NCBI RefSeq assembly: GCF_013141725.1
Contig: NZ_WHNZ01000043.1
Coordinates: 1-64,000 of the forward strand
DNA length: 64,000 nt
Source of the DNA: Paenibacillus planticolens
Lineage (GTDB): Bacteria > Bacillota > Bacilli > Paenibacillales > NBRC-103111
Reading direction: 5' to 3'
Positions 18,090 through 26,396 of this stretch are shown here, piece after piece. A program made the translations under genes and the position numbers. The notes under the pieces were generated by a model that did no database searches, was not told the DNA's origin, and worked only from the letters and a program-made list of their open reading frames with translations. Position 1 is the first letter of the stretch; every line of letters begins with the position of its first letter.

Positions 18090-18119
18090 ATTTTACCATA
18101 TCCCGGTAAAGCACTACAA
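18090..18119 (-). promoter_or_regulatory. ftsH promoter
   Basis: The -35 TTGTAG (18114-18119) and -10 TAAAAT (18090-18095) have an 18-bp spacer in the gap between hpt and ftsH. Confidence 0.55.
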
Positions 18120-18153
18120 CATAACCGCATTGAAGAAGCCGGGAAGTATGACA

Positions 18154-18693
18154 TTAGGTAGTATAGATCTCTGGTTTCAATATGCCGATAAATGGAAGGT
18201 TACGGTATTTCTCTGCATAATCTAGACCATATCCGACAACGAACTCGTCCGGAAGCACATAACCTGTGTAATCAGGTTCGAGCTCCACGGTTCTGCGACC
18301 CGGTTTATTAAACAGCGCAACGACCGAAATCGTCTTCGCATTGCGTCGCTCTAGCACATCTATCAGATAACTCAGCGTTAAACCGCTATCGATAATGTCC
18401 TCCACGATAAGAATGTGACGCCCTTCTACCGGAACATCAAGATCTTTAATAATCTTAACGACGCCGGATGACTTCGTGGATTGGCCATAGCTCGAAACGG
18501 CCATGAAGTCGAGTTCCAACGGTACTCTGATTTGCTTGACAAGGTCAGCCATGAAAATAAAAGCTCCCTTAAGCACGCAAATAACCAATGGATTCTTGCC
18601 TTCGTAATCGACGGAGAGTTGCTCTCCTAATTCTTTAATCTTCCCTTGAATCTGTTCTTCACTGTAAAGAACTTCTTGAATGTCGCTGTACAA
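18154..18693 (-). CDS. hpt: Hypoxanthine phosphoribosyltransferase
   Basis: Purine salvage: converts hypoxanthine (and guanine) with PRPP to IMP/GMP. The 179-residue protein has LVICVLKGAFIFMADLV, DFMAVSSYG, the PRPP loop ILIVEDIIDSGLTL (about 96-109) and VVGYGLDYAEKYRNLPF. The start is a TTG codon with AGGGGG 7 nt upstream, and no ATG fits the family N-terminus better. It follows tilS by 70 nt as in B. subtilis, where HPRT and TilS also interact. Confidence 0.95.
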   Translation of the reverse strand: MYSDIQEVLYSEEQIQGKIKELGEQLSVDYEGKNPLVICVLKGAFIFMADLVKQIRVPLELDFMAVSSYGQSTKSSGVVKIIKDLDVPVEGRHILIVEDIIDSGLTLSYLIDVLERRNAKTISVVALFNKPGRRTVELEPDYTGYVLPDEFVVGYGLDYAEKYRNLPFIGILKPEIYTT

Positions 18694-18763
18694 GGATGAA
18701 CCCCCTAGATTATATTATGAATCCTTATAAATTTACATTCTAGAAGAACGAAATTTACGCATG

Positions 18764-20179
18764 TTACTTCAGCACGAGCTTCAGATGAAGCACACGTTCC
18801 GTATCGGGTCCGACAAGAGCGTGCTTGGACCTGCGAAAGCCGGCAATCCAAAGGATCTGTCCGGAAGCATCGACCAGTAACGGGATGACATCGCGCCGGC
18901 TTAGCGGCATTTTGGCATCAATGAACATATCTTTTACCTTTTTGGACCCGTTTAAACCATGAGGTTCCAATCGATCTCCAGACCTGCGGCTTCGCATATA
19001 AAGCGGCAATTGAAGTTGATCCAGATCCAAAAATACGTCCGTTGCCGATGAGAGCAAATCAGCTTTCTCTATCGAACTGACGTGCATCCAAGAGATGAGC
19101 AGCCCGGCTTCTATTTCTGGCAAGTTCAGCCCATCCGTATCTAATCCGATCTCATATTCATAAGGCTTCGGCGTAGGAGCAAATGTCTGAAATTGAATGT
19201 CTTCATATTCTCTCACAATATAAAGCGCATCATTTACCTGCAAGACTTGATTAGAAACTTGATCTTGTAAGATCAGCTCGCGGATACATTCAATCCGGTT
19301 AAATTCCAGCCGGTCCATTCCCAAACAAAGACAGTTTAATATTAATTTAATCAAACGCCTTTGTAAAGCAACGTGCAGTCCGGTGAAATCACTTCTCTCC
19401 AGACGGCAAACAGCTCCCTGAAAAGTCACTATCCGGCGTAAAACCCGCTCGGTTTCCCCAGCCAAATAATCATCCTCAGCGCGCATCATATCCGTCAATC
19501 GATTCAGCGATTCCGGAAGTTGTTCATTATACTGCTTCAGCACCGGCATGACATCAAGCCGAATTTGATTACGAAAGTACTTCCGCAGCGCATTGCTGCT
19601 GTCGTTGCAATAAGTAATTTCATGCTGAAAGCAATAATTCACAATATCTGATTTGTATATACGTAGGAAAGGACGAATCAGTTCCACTTTTTTTTCGCTT
19701 CTTCGTTCCGGCATCCCGACAAGCCCGGACGGGCCTGTTCCGCGAAGGATTCTCATCAAGACCGTTTCCGCCTGATCATCCGCATGATGAGCGAAAGCAA
19801 TTCGCTGAGCCCCATAGTCGGCAGCCACTTGATGCAGGAATTCGTACCGTTTCTCACGCGCGGCGGCTTGACCGTTGAGCGCCGTTTCCTCTATATAAGC
19901 CGGGACATCGATAACCCCGATTTCATAAGGGATCCCCCATCTCTTAGCCAGCTCCATAACGAAATCGGCCTCCGCATCGGACTCCGCTCCCCGGAATTGA
20001 TGATTTACATGGGCTACAACCAACTGCCATTTGAAGCTGTCCGCCAGCGTAAAAAGGACATGAAGCAGCGCCACGGAATCAGGCCCCCCTGAAACCGCAA
20101 CGACGACGACATCTCCCGGATCCGCCAGCCTCTCTTCTGTTATCCGCTGCCGCACCACGGCGGCAAGATCGACTTCCAT
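18764..20179 (-). CDS. tilS: tRNA(Ile)-lysidine synthase
   Basis: Modifies C34 of the minor tRNA-Ile to lysidine so that it reads AUA. The 471-residue protein has the N-terminal PP-loop ATPase with VVVVAVSGGPDSVALLHVL (about 25-43), VAHVNHQFRG, and AFAHHADDQAETVLMRILRG with the catalytic residues. A middle TilS domain and the C-terminal tRNA-binding domain with YMRSRRSGDRLEPHGLNG and KDMFIDAKMP follow. An essential gene in bacteria, placed next to hpt as in related genomes. Confidence 0.96.
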   Translation of the reverse strand: MEVDLAAVVRQRITEERLADPGDVVVVAVSGGPDSVALLHVLFTLADSFKWQLVVAHVNHQFRGAESDAEADFVMELAKRWGIPYEIGVIDVPAYIEETALNGQAAAREKRYEFLHQVAADYGAQRIAFAHHADDQAETVLMRILRGTGPSGLVGMPERRSEKKVELIRPFLRIYKSDIVNYCFQHEITYCNDSSNALRKYFRNQIRLDVMPVLKQYNEQLPESLNRLTDMMRAEDDYLAGETERVLRRIVTFQGAVCRLERSDFTGLHVALQRRLIKLILNCLCLGMDRLEFNRIECIRELILQDQVSNQVLQVNDALYIVREYEDIQFQTFAPTPKPYEYEIGLDTDGLNLPEIEAGLLISWMHVSSIEKADLLSSATDVFLDLDQLQLPLYMRSRRSGDRLEPHGLNGSKKVKDMFIDAKMPLSRRDVIPLLVDASGQILWIAGFRRSKHALVGPDTERVLHLKLVLK

Positions 20180-20213
20180 GCTGTATTCCTTTCTTCCTCG
20201 CTCTTTTACCTGG

Positions 20214-21128
20214 CTAATTCAACCAATACATATAATAAATCGTGGCCCCAAAAATAAAAATGGAAGCGGCAAAGCAAATTTTCAGCCATGGCATTTTGAG
20301 CGCGGGCTGTGCGAGCTTCTTACCTGAGATAAGCTTTCTCCAATAGTGATAGGCTTCTTGTGAGGTGCCGAATTCACTTTTCAGAGCTTTATGCAGAAAA
20401 GGCGCAATGTGGGCAGCGGCCGGATTCTCACGGATGATTGCCATAAGCTGCTCCAAGTCCCTGTTCTGAGGCAGCATTTTGTTAATAGCGGAGAAGCGTT
20501 GGCGCTGATCGAGCGATTTTAAAAGTAAAATGGCAAATGAAAATAAATCATAGCTCTCTTCCGCTACCCGCTCCCCCATGTTCCAGAAGCCGCGATCGTA
20601 CACTTCCGTTAACTGTTTAATGGCTCTGCCTTTCGGTGTTACCCCTCCAAAATCAATGAGGTCCACATCGCCATAGTTGGATACGATCATATTCTCAATC
20701 TTCAAATCGCCGAACACATATCCGCTCTGATGGATCTCGGTCAGCTTGCGCAGCAGATTAGAGCCAATGACATAGATCCAATCCTGTCCTCGCTTATGCA
20801 TAAAACGAGAAATTGTCATTCCTTCAATATACCGCATGACATAGAAAGAAACATCTTTCCCGCGAACCTGCATATCATCCGCATCGACTAAAAAATGCTT
20901 AAAAGATGTTTCTGTGAGCGATATGGCGAGAAGCGAGTTGATCTCCGATTGATGGTCAACCGTTTCATGTCCCGCTTTCAACGCAAACCGGACCGTTCCT
21001 CTTCGTACGAGAACCACAACACCGTTAGAGCCAGCACCTAATAAACGTTCAACCACATAGCTGTGGCCGTTCCATTTGCCTTGGATCTCTGCCCCTGGAC
21101 GGAAGGCTTCCTCATACCACGTAGTCAC
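20214..21128 (-). CDS. Atypical membrane serine/threonine kinase (YabT-like)
   Basis: The 304-residue protein has a kinase domain with glycine loop GAGSNGVVVLVRRG, lysine in FALKAG (about 51), the catalytic loop YVFGDLKIENMIVSN and LIDFGG. HRD is replaced by F-G-D, so it is a non-RD kinase, and no clear APE motif follows. One membrane segment is at the very C-terminus (about 283-302, ICFAASIFIFGATIYYMYW), so the kinase faces the cytoplasm. B. subtilis yabT, in the same place, is a sporulation-linked kinase acting on proteins such as RecA. The start overlaps the vWA gene by 17 nt. Confidence 0.88.
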   Translation of the reverse strand: MTTWYEEAFRPGAEIQGKWNGHSYVVERLLGAGSNGVVVLVRRGTVRFALKAGHETVDHQSEINSLLAISLTETSFKHFLVDADDMQVRGKDVSFYVMRYIEGMTISRFMHKRGQDWIYVIGSNLLRKLTEIHQSGYVFGDLKIENMIVSNYGDVDLIDFGGVTPKGRAIKQLTEVYDRGFWNMGERVAEESYDLFSFAILLLKSLDQRQRFSAINKMLPQNRDLEQLMAIIRENPAAAHIAPFLHKALKSEFGTSQEAYHYWRKLISGKKLAQPALKMPWLKICFAASIFIFGATIYYMYWLN

Positions 21129-21834
21129 TCAGCATCCCATCCCCGGTCGTTGGTATGACAGGCTTCTCCGTTACGAACTGCAGCGTTTGCAGGAGCGCCG
21201 GACCTGTCGGAGTCGTACCCTTCATGTTTATTTTATAGAACATCTTATCTAAATTTGCAAGTTGATTCGTCCAATCGAGATCCATCTCCAGCTCTTGGTC
21301 TCTTGTTTTGGTGGAAGGGAAATGAAACACCGCTAATTCACTTTTGCCGCTGCGCGCTCTGAGACTTAGCAGTAGATCATGAATGGCTTCCCTTACGGCT
21401 GCAAGCTTGGGCTTCATACTAGCACTAGCATCTATTAAAAGCGCTACGCGAAGGGAAGAGGTTTCGCTCATCGAGTCGATCACCTGAACCACCTCAGCCC
21501 GCTTCTCCGGCGGAAGCTGCTCTAATTGATTAATTCCCAGAATACTTTGCAATTCTTTGCCTACCGCATGCTGAATCGTTGTCGTTACGGTTTTGCGTGT
21601 CATCATCTGAACGGTTTGGGACAGTTGGCCCGAATTAACAATCCGGCTCATCCCGCCGCCCGCCGCGGCAATCTCCCGAATTTCCTCGGAGCCCAGCATG
21701 CCTAGCTCCCCTTGGTCGACCACACCGATGACATTCACTGTTACGCCTTCTGTATGCGCTTGTGCGGCCGCGATTACCGGACTCACACCAACATTCGAGC
21801 ATCCGTCTGTAATTAACAAAATCTGCTTCATCAT
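21112..21834 (-). CDS. von Willebrand factor A domain protein (YabS-like)
   Basis: A 240-residue cytoplasmic protein (no signal or membrane segment) with MMKQILLITDGCSNVGVSPV at the N-terminus and a vWA domain whose MIDAS motif is LLIDASASMKPKL (about 137-149), so it probably binds a divalent metal and a partner protein. Function is unknown. B. subtilis yabS sits between spoIIE and yabT. I start at the first of two adjacent ATGs behind GGGAGG; a 22-residue longer frame lacks an RBS. Its end overlaps the kinase gene, implying coupled synthesis. Confidence 0.85.
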   Translation of the reverse strand: MMKQILLITDGCSNVGVSPVIAAAQAHTEGVTVNVIGVVDQGELGMLGSEEIREIAAAGGGMSRIVNSGQLSQTVQMMTRKTVTTTIQHAVGKELQSILGINQLEQLPPEKRAEVVQVIDSMSETSSLRVALLIDASASMKPKLAAVREAIHDLLLSLRARSGKSELAVFHFPSTKTRDQELEMDLDWTNQLANLDKMFYKINMKGTTPTGPALLQTLQFVTEKPVIPTTGDGMLSDYVV

Positions 21835-21936
21835 GATATTTGCCTCCCTGGCCCAAGAAAAAGTTTTGCTCTCTAGCAGTTCTTCTCCTAGTTTTTCCAT
21901 TTTTGAGAGGGTCTAATCACGAGGTAAACAGAACGG

Positions 21937-21976
21937 CAAAAAACAGTTAGCCGGCTAGTGCGGCTGACTGCTTTTT
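21937..21976. terminator. Bidirectional hairpin terminator after the adhesin gene
   Basis: AGTCAGCCG and CGGCTAACT form a stem (one mismatch) with T runs on both strands (TTTTTTG on minus, CTTTTTG on plus). It ends the adhesin transcript before the yabS-like gene. Confidence 0.8.
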
Positions 21977-21995
21977 GCAAAAGTACACTTGCGCT

Positions 21996-24900
21996 TTATG
22001 GCTTACGCCGTCTTTTTCTCAACATAAAGCCAGATAGAACCAAAGCTACTCCCGCTAGTTTCACAGCTGTATGGCTGGACTCTCCGGTTACAGGAAGTGT
22101 TTCCGCGTGATTGTCAGGCTGATTCCCTCCCCCTTCGTTATCACCCTTCACTGGAATAAGCCCCCCGGTTGGTGTCGGACTGGCATTGGGAGCAGATTCG
22201 TTCGACGGTTTTGACGTTCCAGCCGGAGTCGGACTTGGACTTGGATTTGGTTTTGTACTCGGACTTGGCGAAGCCGACGGTGCCGGCGTCACGCTTGGCT
22301 TCGGCGTTGGCGAGGCGCTCGGAGTCGGAGTCGGGTCTGGATCGGACGGTGTGCTTGGTCCCGACGGCGTCGGCGATGGCGATGGTGATGGTGACGGCGA
22401 TGGCGATGGTGATGGTGACGGCGATGGCGACGGATCCGGTTGAGACCTTGCATTGGTGACGGTTAAGACCAAGTTCTGCGCCGAACCAAGCGTTATAGAG
22501 CGTTCGACACCGTTTAACACATACCCGGCAGGAGCTTTGGTTTCCTTCACCATATACTCACCAGCCAGAAGGCCGGTAAAGTCGGCAGTCCCGTTCGCAT
22601 TCGTAGTCACCGTGCTAATCAGATCCTTTGTGTCTCCGGACTTGCGGTACAGTTCGAAAGTTGCTCCGCTAAGCAGTAAATTTTCGTTAGCTGCATCAAC
22701 TTTCTTCACCGATAGAGATCCTCTGACACCGCTGCCAGTGCCGGAACCGCTCGAAACACCTACCAAAACATCCTGAACGGTTTCTTTGGTGACTGGCGTT
22801 TCGTTGTTGCCGCTAAAACTGACTTTATTGGAAACGATGTCTTTATCATTGGCTGCAATGAGAGATTGATATTCCAAGATGTAGGCCGAATTAATCTGCT
22901 TTGCAAACTTTAATTCAAACGTTTGTCTGCCGTCGTCATAGGATTGGAATGTCACCGTGTAGTCCGTACCCTTTGTCAACTCCGCACCCTTAATTAAATC
23001 GCCGCTTGTCGCAAAGAGATGGAATGAATCCGGAAGCAGTATCTGATTCTTCGTCGGTGTATCGAAGATCGCAGCGTCTGATACCGTGGATTTTCCGCGA
23101 TTGATGATAACTTTCCAGTTTATCTTCTCGCCGCTCTGCTGACCTTCTTTGCTGACATACTCTCCCCCGTGCGGAATGTTAACAGTTGCTGTAAGATCAT
23201 TCGATACGGGTTTACTGCCGTCAAATAATTTGGCCGAATTATTCACCGTACTATTAATAAGCTGGCCCTCAAGACTCGTTGTAAAGACTAAATAATACGG
23301 TGATGAAATTGGTTGTCTGAATGTCACGATTAGCTTATTGTAAGCATCCACATGGTAGTCATAGTTTGATGAATCCACTTTAGAGCCCTTAAAACTCGGC
23401 CCATCACCCAAAATATTCATGTTGTAGACAGCTAAGGCAACGGAACCGTTGGAACCTTCCACCAGCTTTTGATTTGATTGCAAAAGGTCCTCGATCACTG
23501 CTGACTCAAGCGGTTTCTTGTTATAGTTGAAACCTACTGTCCAAGTGATTTCTTTTGAATTCGCATTATACTCGCCGCTTTTAAACCCATTGTTCTTGAC
23601 TTCAGCCCTTGGTTCAAAATTAGTGGTTACCGTTTTGGTTTGCCAGACTTCAGTACGATCGAACCATTTGAGCTCGGCCGAATTGCTAAAGATGGTGCTG
23701 CCCGCAGGCTGAATCCAATCCAGATTAAATTCCGTTTTGTAGCTAATTGTAATCGGACTGTTAAGCGTATTCTCAAATGTAATTTTCAAGCCTTCGTCAG
23801 GGGCTACCGAATTATCGATTGTATACTCTGTTGGATCTAGTATTGTGGTGCCCTTTTTAATGACTAGCGAATCCGGGAGAAGTTGGAGGCCTTTATTCGG
23901 AAATGTATCGTTCACAGTAACATGGTACATTTCATGACTATCCCCGTTAATCGCTACGTTCCATACAATCGTCTTAGCCCCATAGTCTACAGTTCCAAAA
24001 GTTTTGGCAAGAACAGCCTGCAAGAGAGGCTTTGAAGCTGTTTTAACGATTCCGCTGCCGGAAGTGACTTGGTTCGTTATTAACACATTATTGACAACGG
24101 GAATACTTGACTTCGTTACATAGATGATTTTGTAAGCCGATGAAATATCAGTATTAAACTGAAGCTTGAACCCTCTCTTAGCGGTAGCCGTTGCCTGTTG
24201 TGGCGTCACTGTATATTCGGAAGCAGGCAATTCACTGCCCAACTCCTCGTCGCCAGTGGGACTGAACGTTACCGGATAGACTTTGAGAGAATCCGGAACT
24301 AAATCTTGGGAGTCATTGTATAGGTCTGATAACCACGCTGCCTCCTGGGCAATGTTCCCTTCGTTATAATTGTACATAATTGCCCAGCGGATGGACTGAG
24401 AACTGGCTATGTATTCGAGGGCAGTCTTTTCAAGCGGGCTTCCATGCTTTACGGCGACCGTTGCAGTTGCCTGAGCAGTTGTTATGTTGCTTCCCTCCAA
24501 CTTTGCGGTGTTCACGAATGGCCCTTTGGATTGGTCAGCGATTGGCGTCGTATATTGAATGCGGTAGGCAGAAACAATAGGGCTGTCTGTAAAGTGTAAA
24601 GAAAGAACATTCCCCTCCGTACTCACCGTATACTCGCTGCTGTCCACCAAATCACCCTGAACCGTTGTGCCATTCAATTGTACATCCAGATGGTAAACGG
24701 CAACTGTTACCGGAACGGAGAGCCCTGTGGGTATAGGATCTGTTATAATAGCGCCCTGAATGGAGTCCAGAGATTTGTTCACATCGACAGTCCAATCTAT
24801 TTGCTTAGCATTGAACCCCTTAGCTACACCGGTTTTGCTAATTGTAGAAGAAACTGTCGGTTTGAAGGTGAGCGTAAACACCTGTTCTCCGGAATGAATC

Positions 24901-25379
24901 GGAATTTTAATAATTTGCGTGGTGCTTCCTGTAATCTGGCTTTTATTGAACTGGGTATTGAGTGAGAGAGTGCCCTTCACATTGTCATGGCTTTCAATGT
25001 AGTTATTAAATGTAATCACGACTTGATGACTGTCTTTTCCTACATGGAACGTTCCTACCTGATCATCCCCCATAGTCAGATTGCCGCTAATATCATTGAA
25101 TAGTAAAAACTGCTGCGGCAGATCAAACGAATAGGTATCTCCGGCACGGTGACCGTTTGGCAGAGACCAAGTATAGTCCAGTTTCACCTTGGCCCCTTGA
25201 TCATAAACGTTGCCCGTCACCACTTGTCCCGCACTGTCGTATACCACCATAGTCACACTGTCCAAAATACTTTCTGTAATTGCGGTAGCACCGACCTTCG
25301 TTGAAAAGCTAATCCCGTACAGGCTTTGCATGAATACTAAGAGGGCAATTAACAAAACCTTCGTCTGTTTATTGAACAT
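21996..25379 (-). CDS. LPXTG cell-wall-anchored multidomain adhesin
   Basis: An 1127-residue surface protein. It has a signal peptide (about 1-32), an N-terminal adhesin domain (34-165, with LDYTWSLPN and GDTYSFDLPQQF, as in collagen/fibrinogen-binding MSCRAMMs), then five repeats of about 140 residues, each beginning with a W-V-N strand (W196, W332, W473, W613, W755). A SpaA/Cna-B domain follows (886-978) with candidate isopeptide Lys in SVKKVD and Glu in VKETKAPAGY. A Pro/Ser stalk (979-1094) and LPVTG (1095-1099) with hydrophobic helix and RKRRRKP tail complete it. Role is probably attachment; the ligand is unknown. GGAGG precedes the ATG. It is adjacent to a sortase gene and absent from this place in B. 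subtilis, suggesting acquisition. Confidence 0.92.
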   Translation of the reverse strand: MFNKQTKVLLIALLVFMQSLYGISFSTKVGATAITESILDSVTMVVYDSAGQVVTGNVYDQGAKVKLDYTWSLPNGHRAGDTYSFDLPQQFLLFNDISGNLTMGDDQVGTFHVGKDSHQVVITFNNYIESHDNVKGTLSLNTQFNKSQITGSTTQIIKIPIHSGEQVFTLTFKPTVSSTISKTGVAKGFNAKQIDWTVDVNKSLDSIQGAIITDPIPTGLSVPVTVAVYHLDVQLNGTTVQGDLVDSSEYTVSTEGNVLSLHFTDSPIVSAYRIQYTTPIADQSKGPFVNTAKLEGSNITTAQATATVAVKHGSPLEKTALEYIASSQSIRWAIMYNYNEGNIAQEAAWLSDLYNDSQDLVPDSLKVYPVTFSPTGDEELGSELPASEYTVTPQQATATAKRGFKLQFNTDISSAYKIIYVTKSSIPVVNNVLITNQVTSGSGIVKTASKPLLQAVLAKTFGTVDYGAKTIVWNVAINGDSHEMYHVTVNDTFPNKGLQLLPDSLVIKKGTTILDPTEYTIDNSVAPDEGLKITFENTLNSPITISYKTEFNLDWIQPAGSTIFSNSAELKWFDRTEVWQTKTVTTNFEPRAEVKNNGFKSGEYNANSKEITWTVGFNYNKKPLESAVIEDLLQSNQKLVEGSNGSVALAVYNMNILGDGPSFKGSKVDSSNYDYHVDAYNKLIVTFRQPISSPYYLVFTTSLEGQLINSTVNNSAKLFDGSKPVSNDLTATVNIPHGGEYVSKEGQQSGEKINWKVIINRGKSTVSDAAIFDTPTKNQILLPDSFHLFATSGDLIKGAELTKGTDYTVTFQSYDDGRQTFELKFAKQINSAYILEYQSLIAANDKDIVSNKVSFSGNNETPVTKETVQDVLVGVSSGSGTGSGVRGSLSVKKVDAANENLLLSGATFELYRKSGDTKDLISTVTTNANGTADFTGLLAGEYMVKETKAPAGYVLNGVERSITLGSAQNLVLTVTNARSQPDPSPSPSPSPSPSPSPSPSPSPTPSGPSTPSDPDPTPTPSASPTPKPSVTPAPSASPSPSTKPNPSPSPTPAGTSKPSNESAPNASPTPTGGLIPVKGDNEGGGNQPDNHAETLPVTGESSHTAVKLAGVALVLSGFMLRKRRRKP
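22372..22433 (-). repeat. Hexamer/24-bp repeat encoding the Pro-Ser stalk
   Basis: Ten consecutive hexamers of form GGYGAY (plus strand), arranged as two exact copies of a 24-bp unit plus part of a third. They encode ten Ser-Pro pairs of the adhesin stalk. Any change in copy number by whole hexamers stays in frame. Confidence 0.9.
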
Positions 25380-25471
25380 TTTTCTTTCTTACCTCCATTC
25401 CTGACTAGTAACTGGACCTAAAAACGGGCAATTCACAACGTTTGAAACAAAATGTATCAAAAATACCATCA

Positions 25472-25529
25472 GTATACAATACAAATTGTATCAACGTCTA
25501 CATTATATGATACATTATGTATTGTATAC
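25472..25529. promoter_or_regulatory. Large imperfect inverted repeat between sortase and adhesin genes
   Basis: Two 22-bp arms (25472-25493 and 25508-25529) match in inverted orientation at 20 of 22 positions around a 14-bp AT-rich spacer. The first arm contains the perfect smaller palindrome ATACAA-T-TTGTAT. Further TGTATCA half-sites lie at about 25454. A TATAAT is present in the spacer on the minus strand (25502-25507), about 125 nt before the adhesin start, without a good -35. This looks like an operator for a dimeric regulator, or an activator-dependent promoter. The regulator is unknown. Confidence 0.65.
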
Positions 25530-25578
25530 GTGTTGTTTATATGACAGAATAAATGAGATGCAGCATAACTGCACTCAC

Positions 25579-26301
25579 TTATCCTTTTGATTCCACTATT
25601 TTCCCCTTTACTATTAACCGCTGTGTCGGATTTACCATAGGGTGGCAGGTGACTAACGTAATTTCTCGATCTTTGCCATTTCCCTTCAAAACGGAAACAT
25701 CAGTCGGAAGGACATACTCCTTGTCCTCTACAATGTAATCAAACTGTTTGCTCCCCGTATCCACCTGAATGACATCCCCTATATCGACTTCATCCAATCT
25801 GTTGAAATTTTTCCCGTAGGTTAAGTTCCTATGCCCGGCAATGGCATAATTGCCGAGTTCGCCAGGTTTACCCGTATTGGCAATGCTTGCAAGGGAGACT
25901 TTTAAATTCTCTGCGGTTGCGTCAGTCAAAATTGGGAGCTTTAAATTTATTTTTTTAATAACCAACACGCCCTCTAAATTCTTAGGCATCATTGGCGTTG
26001 GTTTCGGTGCAGCCGGCGTGTTCAAAGGTTGGCTTGTTTGCAGGCTTGCTGCGGGAGCGGCGGAAGAAACGGCATCTGTCATGTTTCCCGGGTCGACCTC
26101 GGCGCCAGTATCAGCCGGACCCGCTGTGTTCACCGTCTCCATCTCCTCGGCCGCAACTTGATCCATTGCTTGCATATTTTCTTGCCACTGCTCCAAAATT
26201 CGCTGTTGGCGATAGCTTTCGTATCGATCATTGATCGAAGGATAAAGAAAAACCATGATGCCAAGGAGGATAAAACTGATTGAAAGCGTTTTCTTAATCA
26301 T
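25579..26301 (-). CDS. Sortase (class D-like transpeptidase)
   Basis: Membrane-anchored transpeptidase that cleaves a C-terminal sorting signal and links the protein to peptidoglycan. The 240-residue protein (ATG of MIKKTLSISF) has an N-terminal signal anchor (about 7-23), a Pro/Ala/Ser linker, and the sortase barrel from GVLVIKKINLKLPIL. Catalytic residues are His157 in IAGHRNLTYGKNFNRLDEV, Cys219 in TLVTCH and Arg228. The pattern resembles class D sortases. The obvious substrate is the LPVTG protein encoded 200 bp downstream. The gene starts 95 bp after spoIIE, so read-through from spoIIE is possible. A longer frame overlapping spoIIE was not used. Confidence 0.92.
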   Translation of the reverse strand: MIKKTLSISFILLGIMVFLYPSINDRYESYRQQRILEQWQENMQAMDQVAAEEMETVNTAGPADTGAEVDPGNMTDAVSSAAPAASLQTSQPLNTPAAPKPTPMMPKNLEGVLVIKKINLKLPILTDATAENLKVSLASIANTGKPGELGNYAIAGHRNLTYGKNFNRLDEVDIGDVIQVDTGSKQFDYIVEDKEYVLPTDVSVLKGNGKDREITLVTCHPMVNPTQRLIVKGKIVESKG

Positions 26302-26396
26302 TCGGTGCCTGCCTTTCTTGAATTTCTCCGATGAAGCTCTACAGCCAAAAAGCCGCAACAGCAAATGAGCTGCTACAGCTTCACTTTCCCACCTGG

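Noticed and set aside
22169..22459. Plus-strand frames opposite the adhesin stalk giving Gly-Asp or Met-Ala-Thr repeats
   Set aside because: They are readings of the hexamer repeat in other frames. The minus-strand frame is supported by signal peptide, domains and LPVTG.
25502..25529. Sporulation sigma-E promoter for the adhesin (CATATAAT as -10)
   Set aside because: The -10 fits sigma-E loosely, but no matching -35 is found at the required distance. Kept only as an unproven idea.
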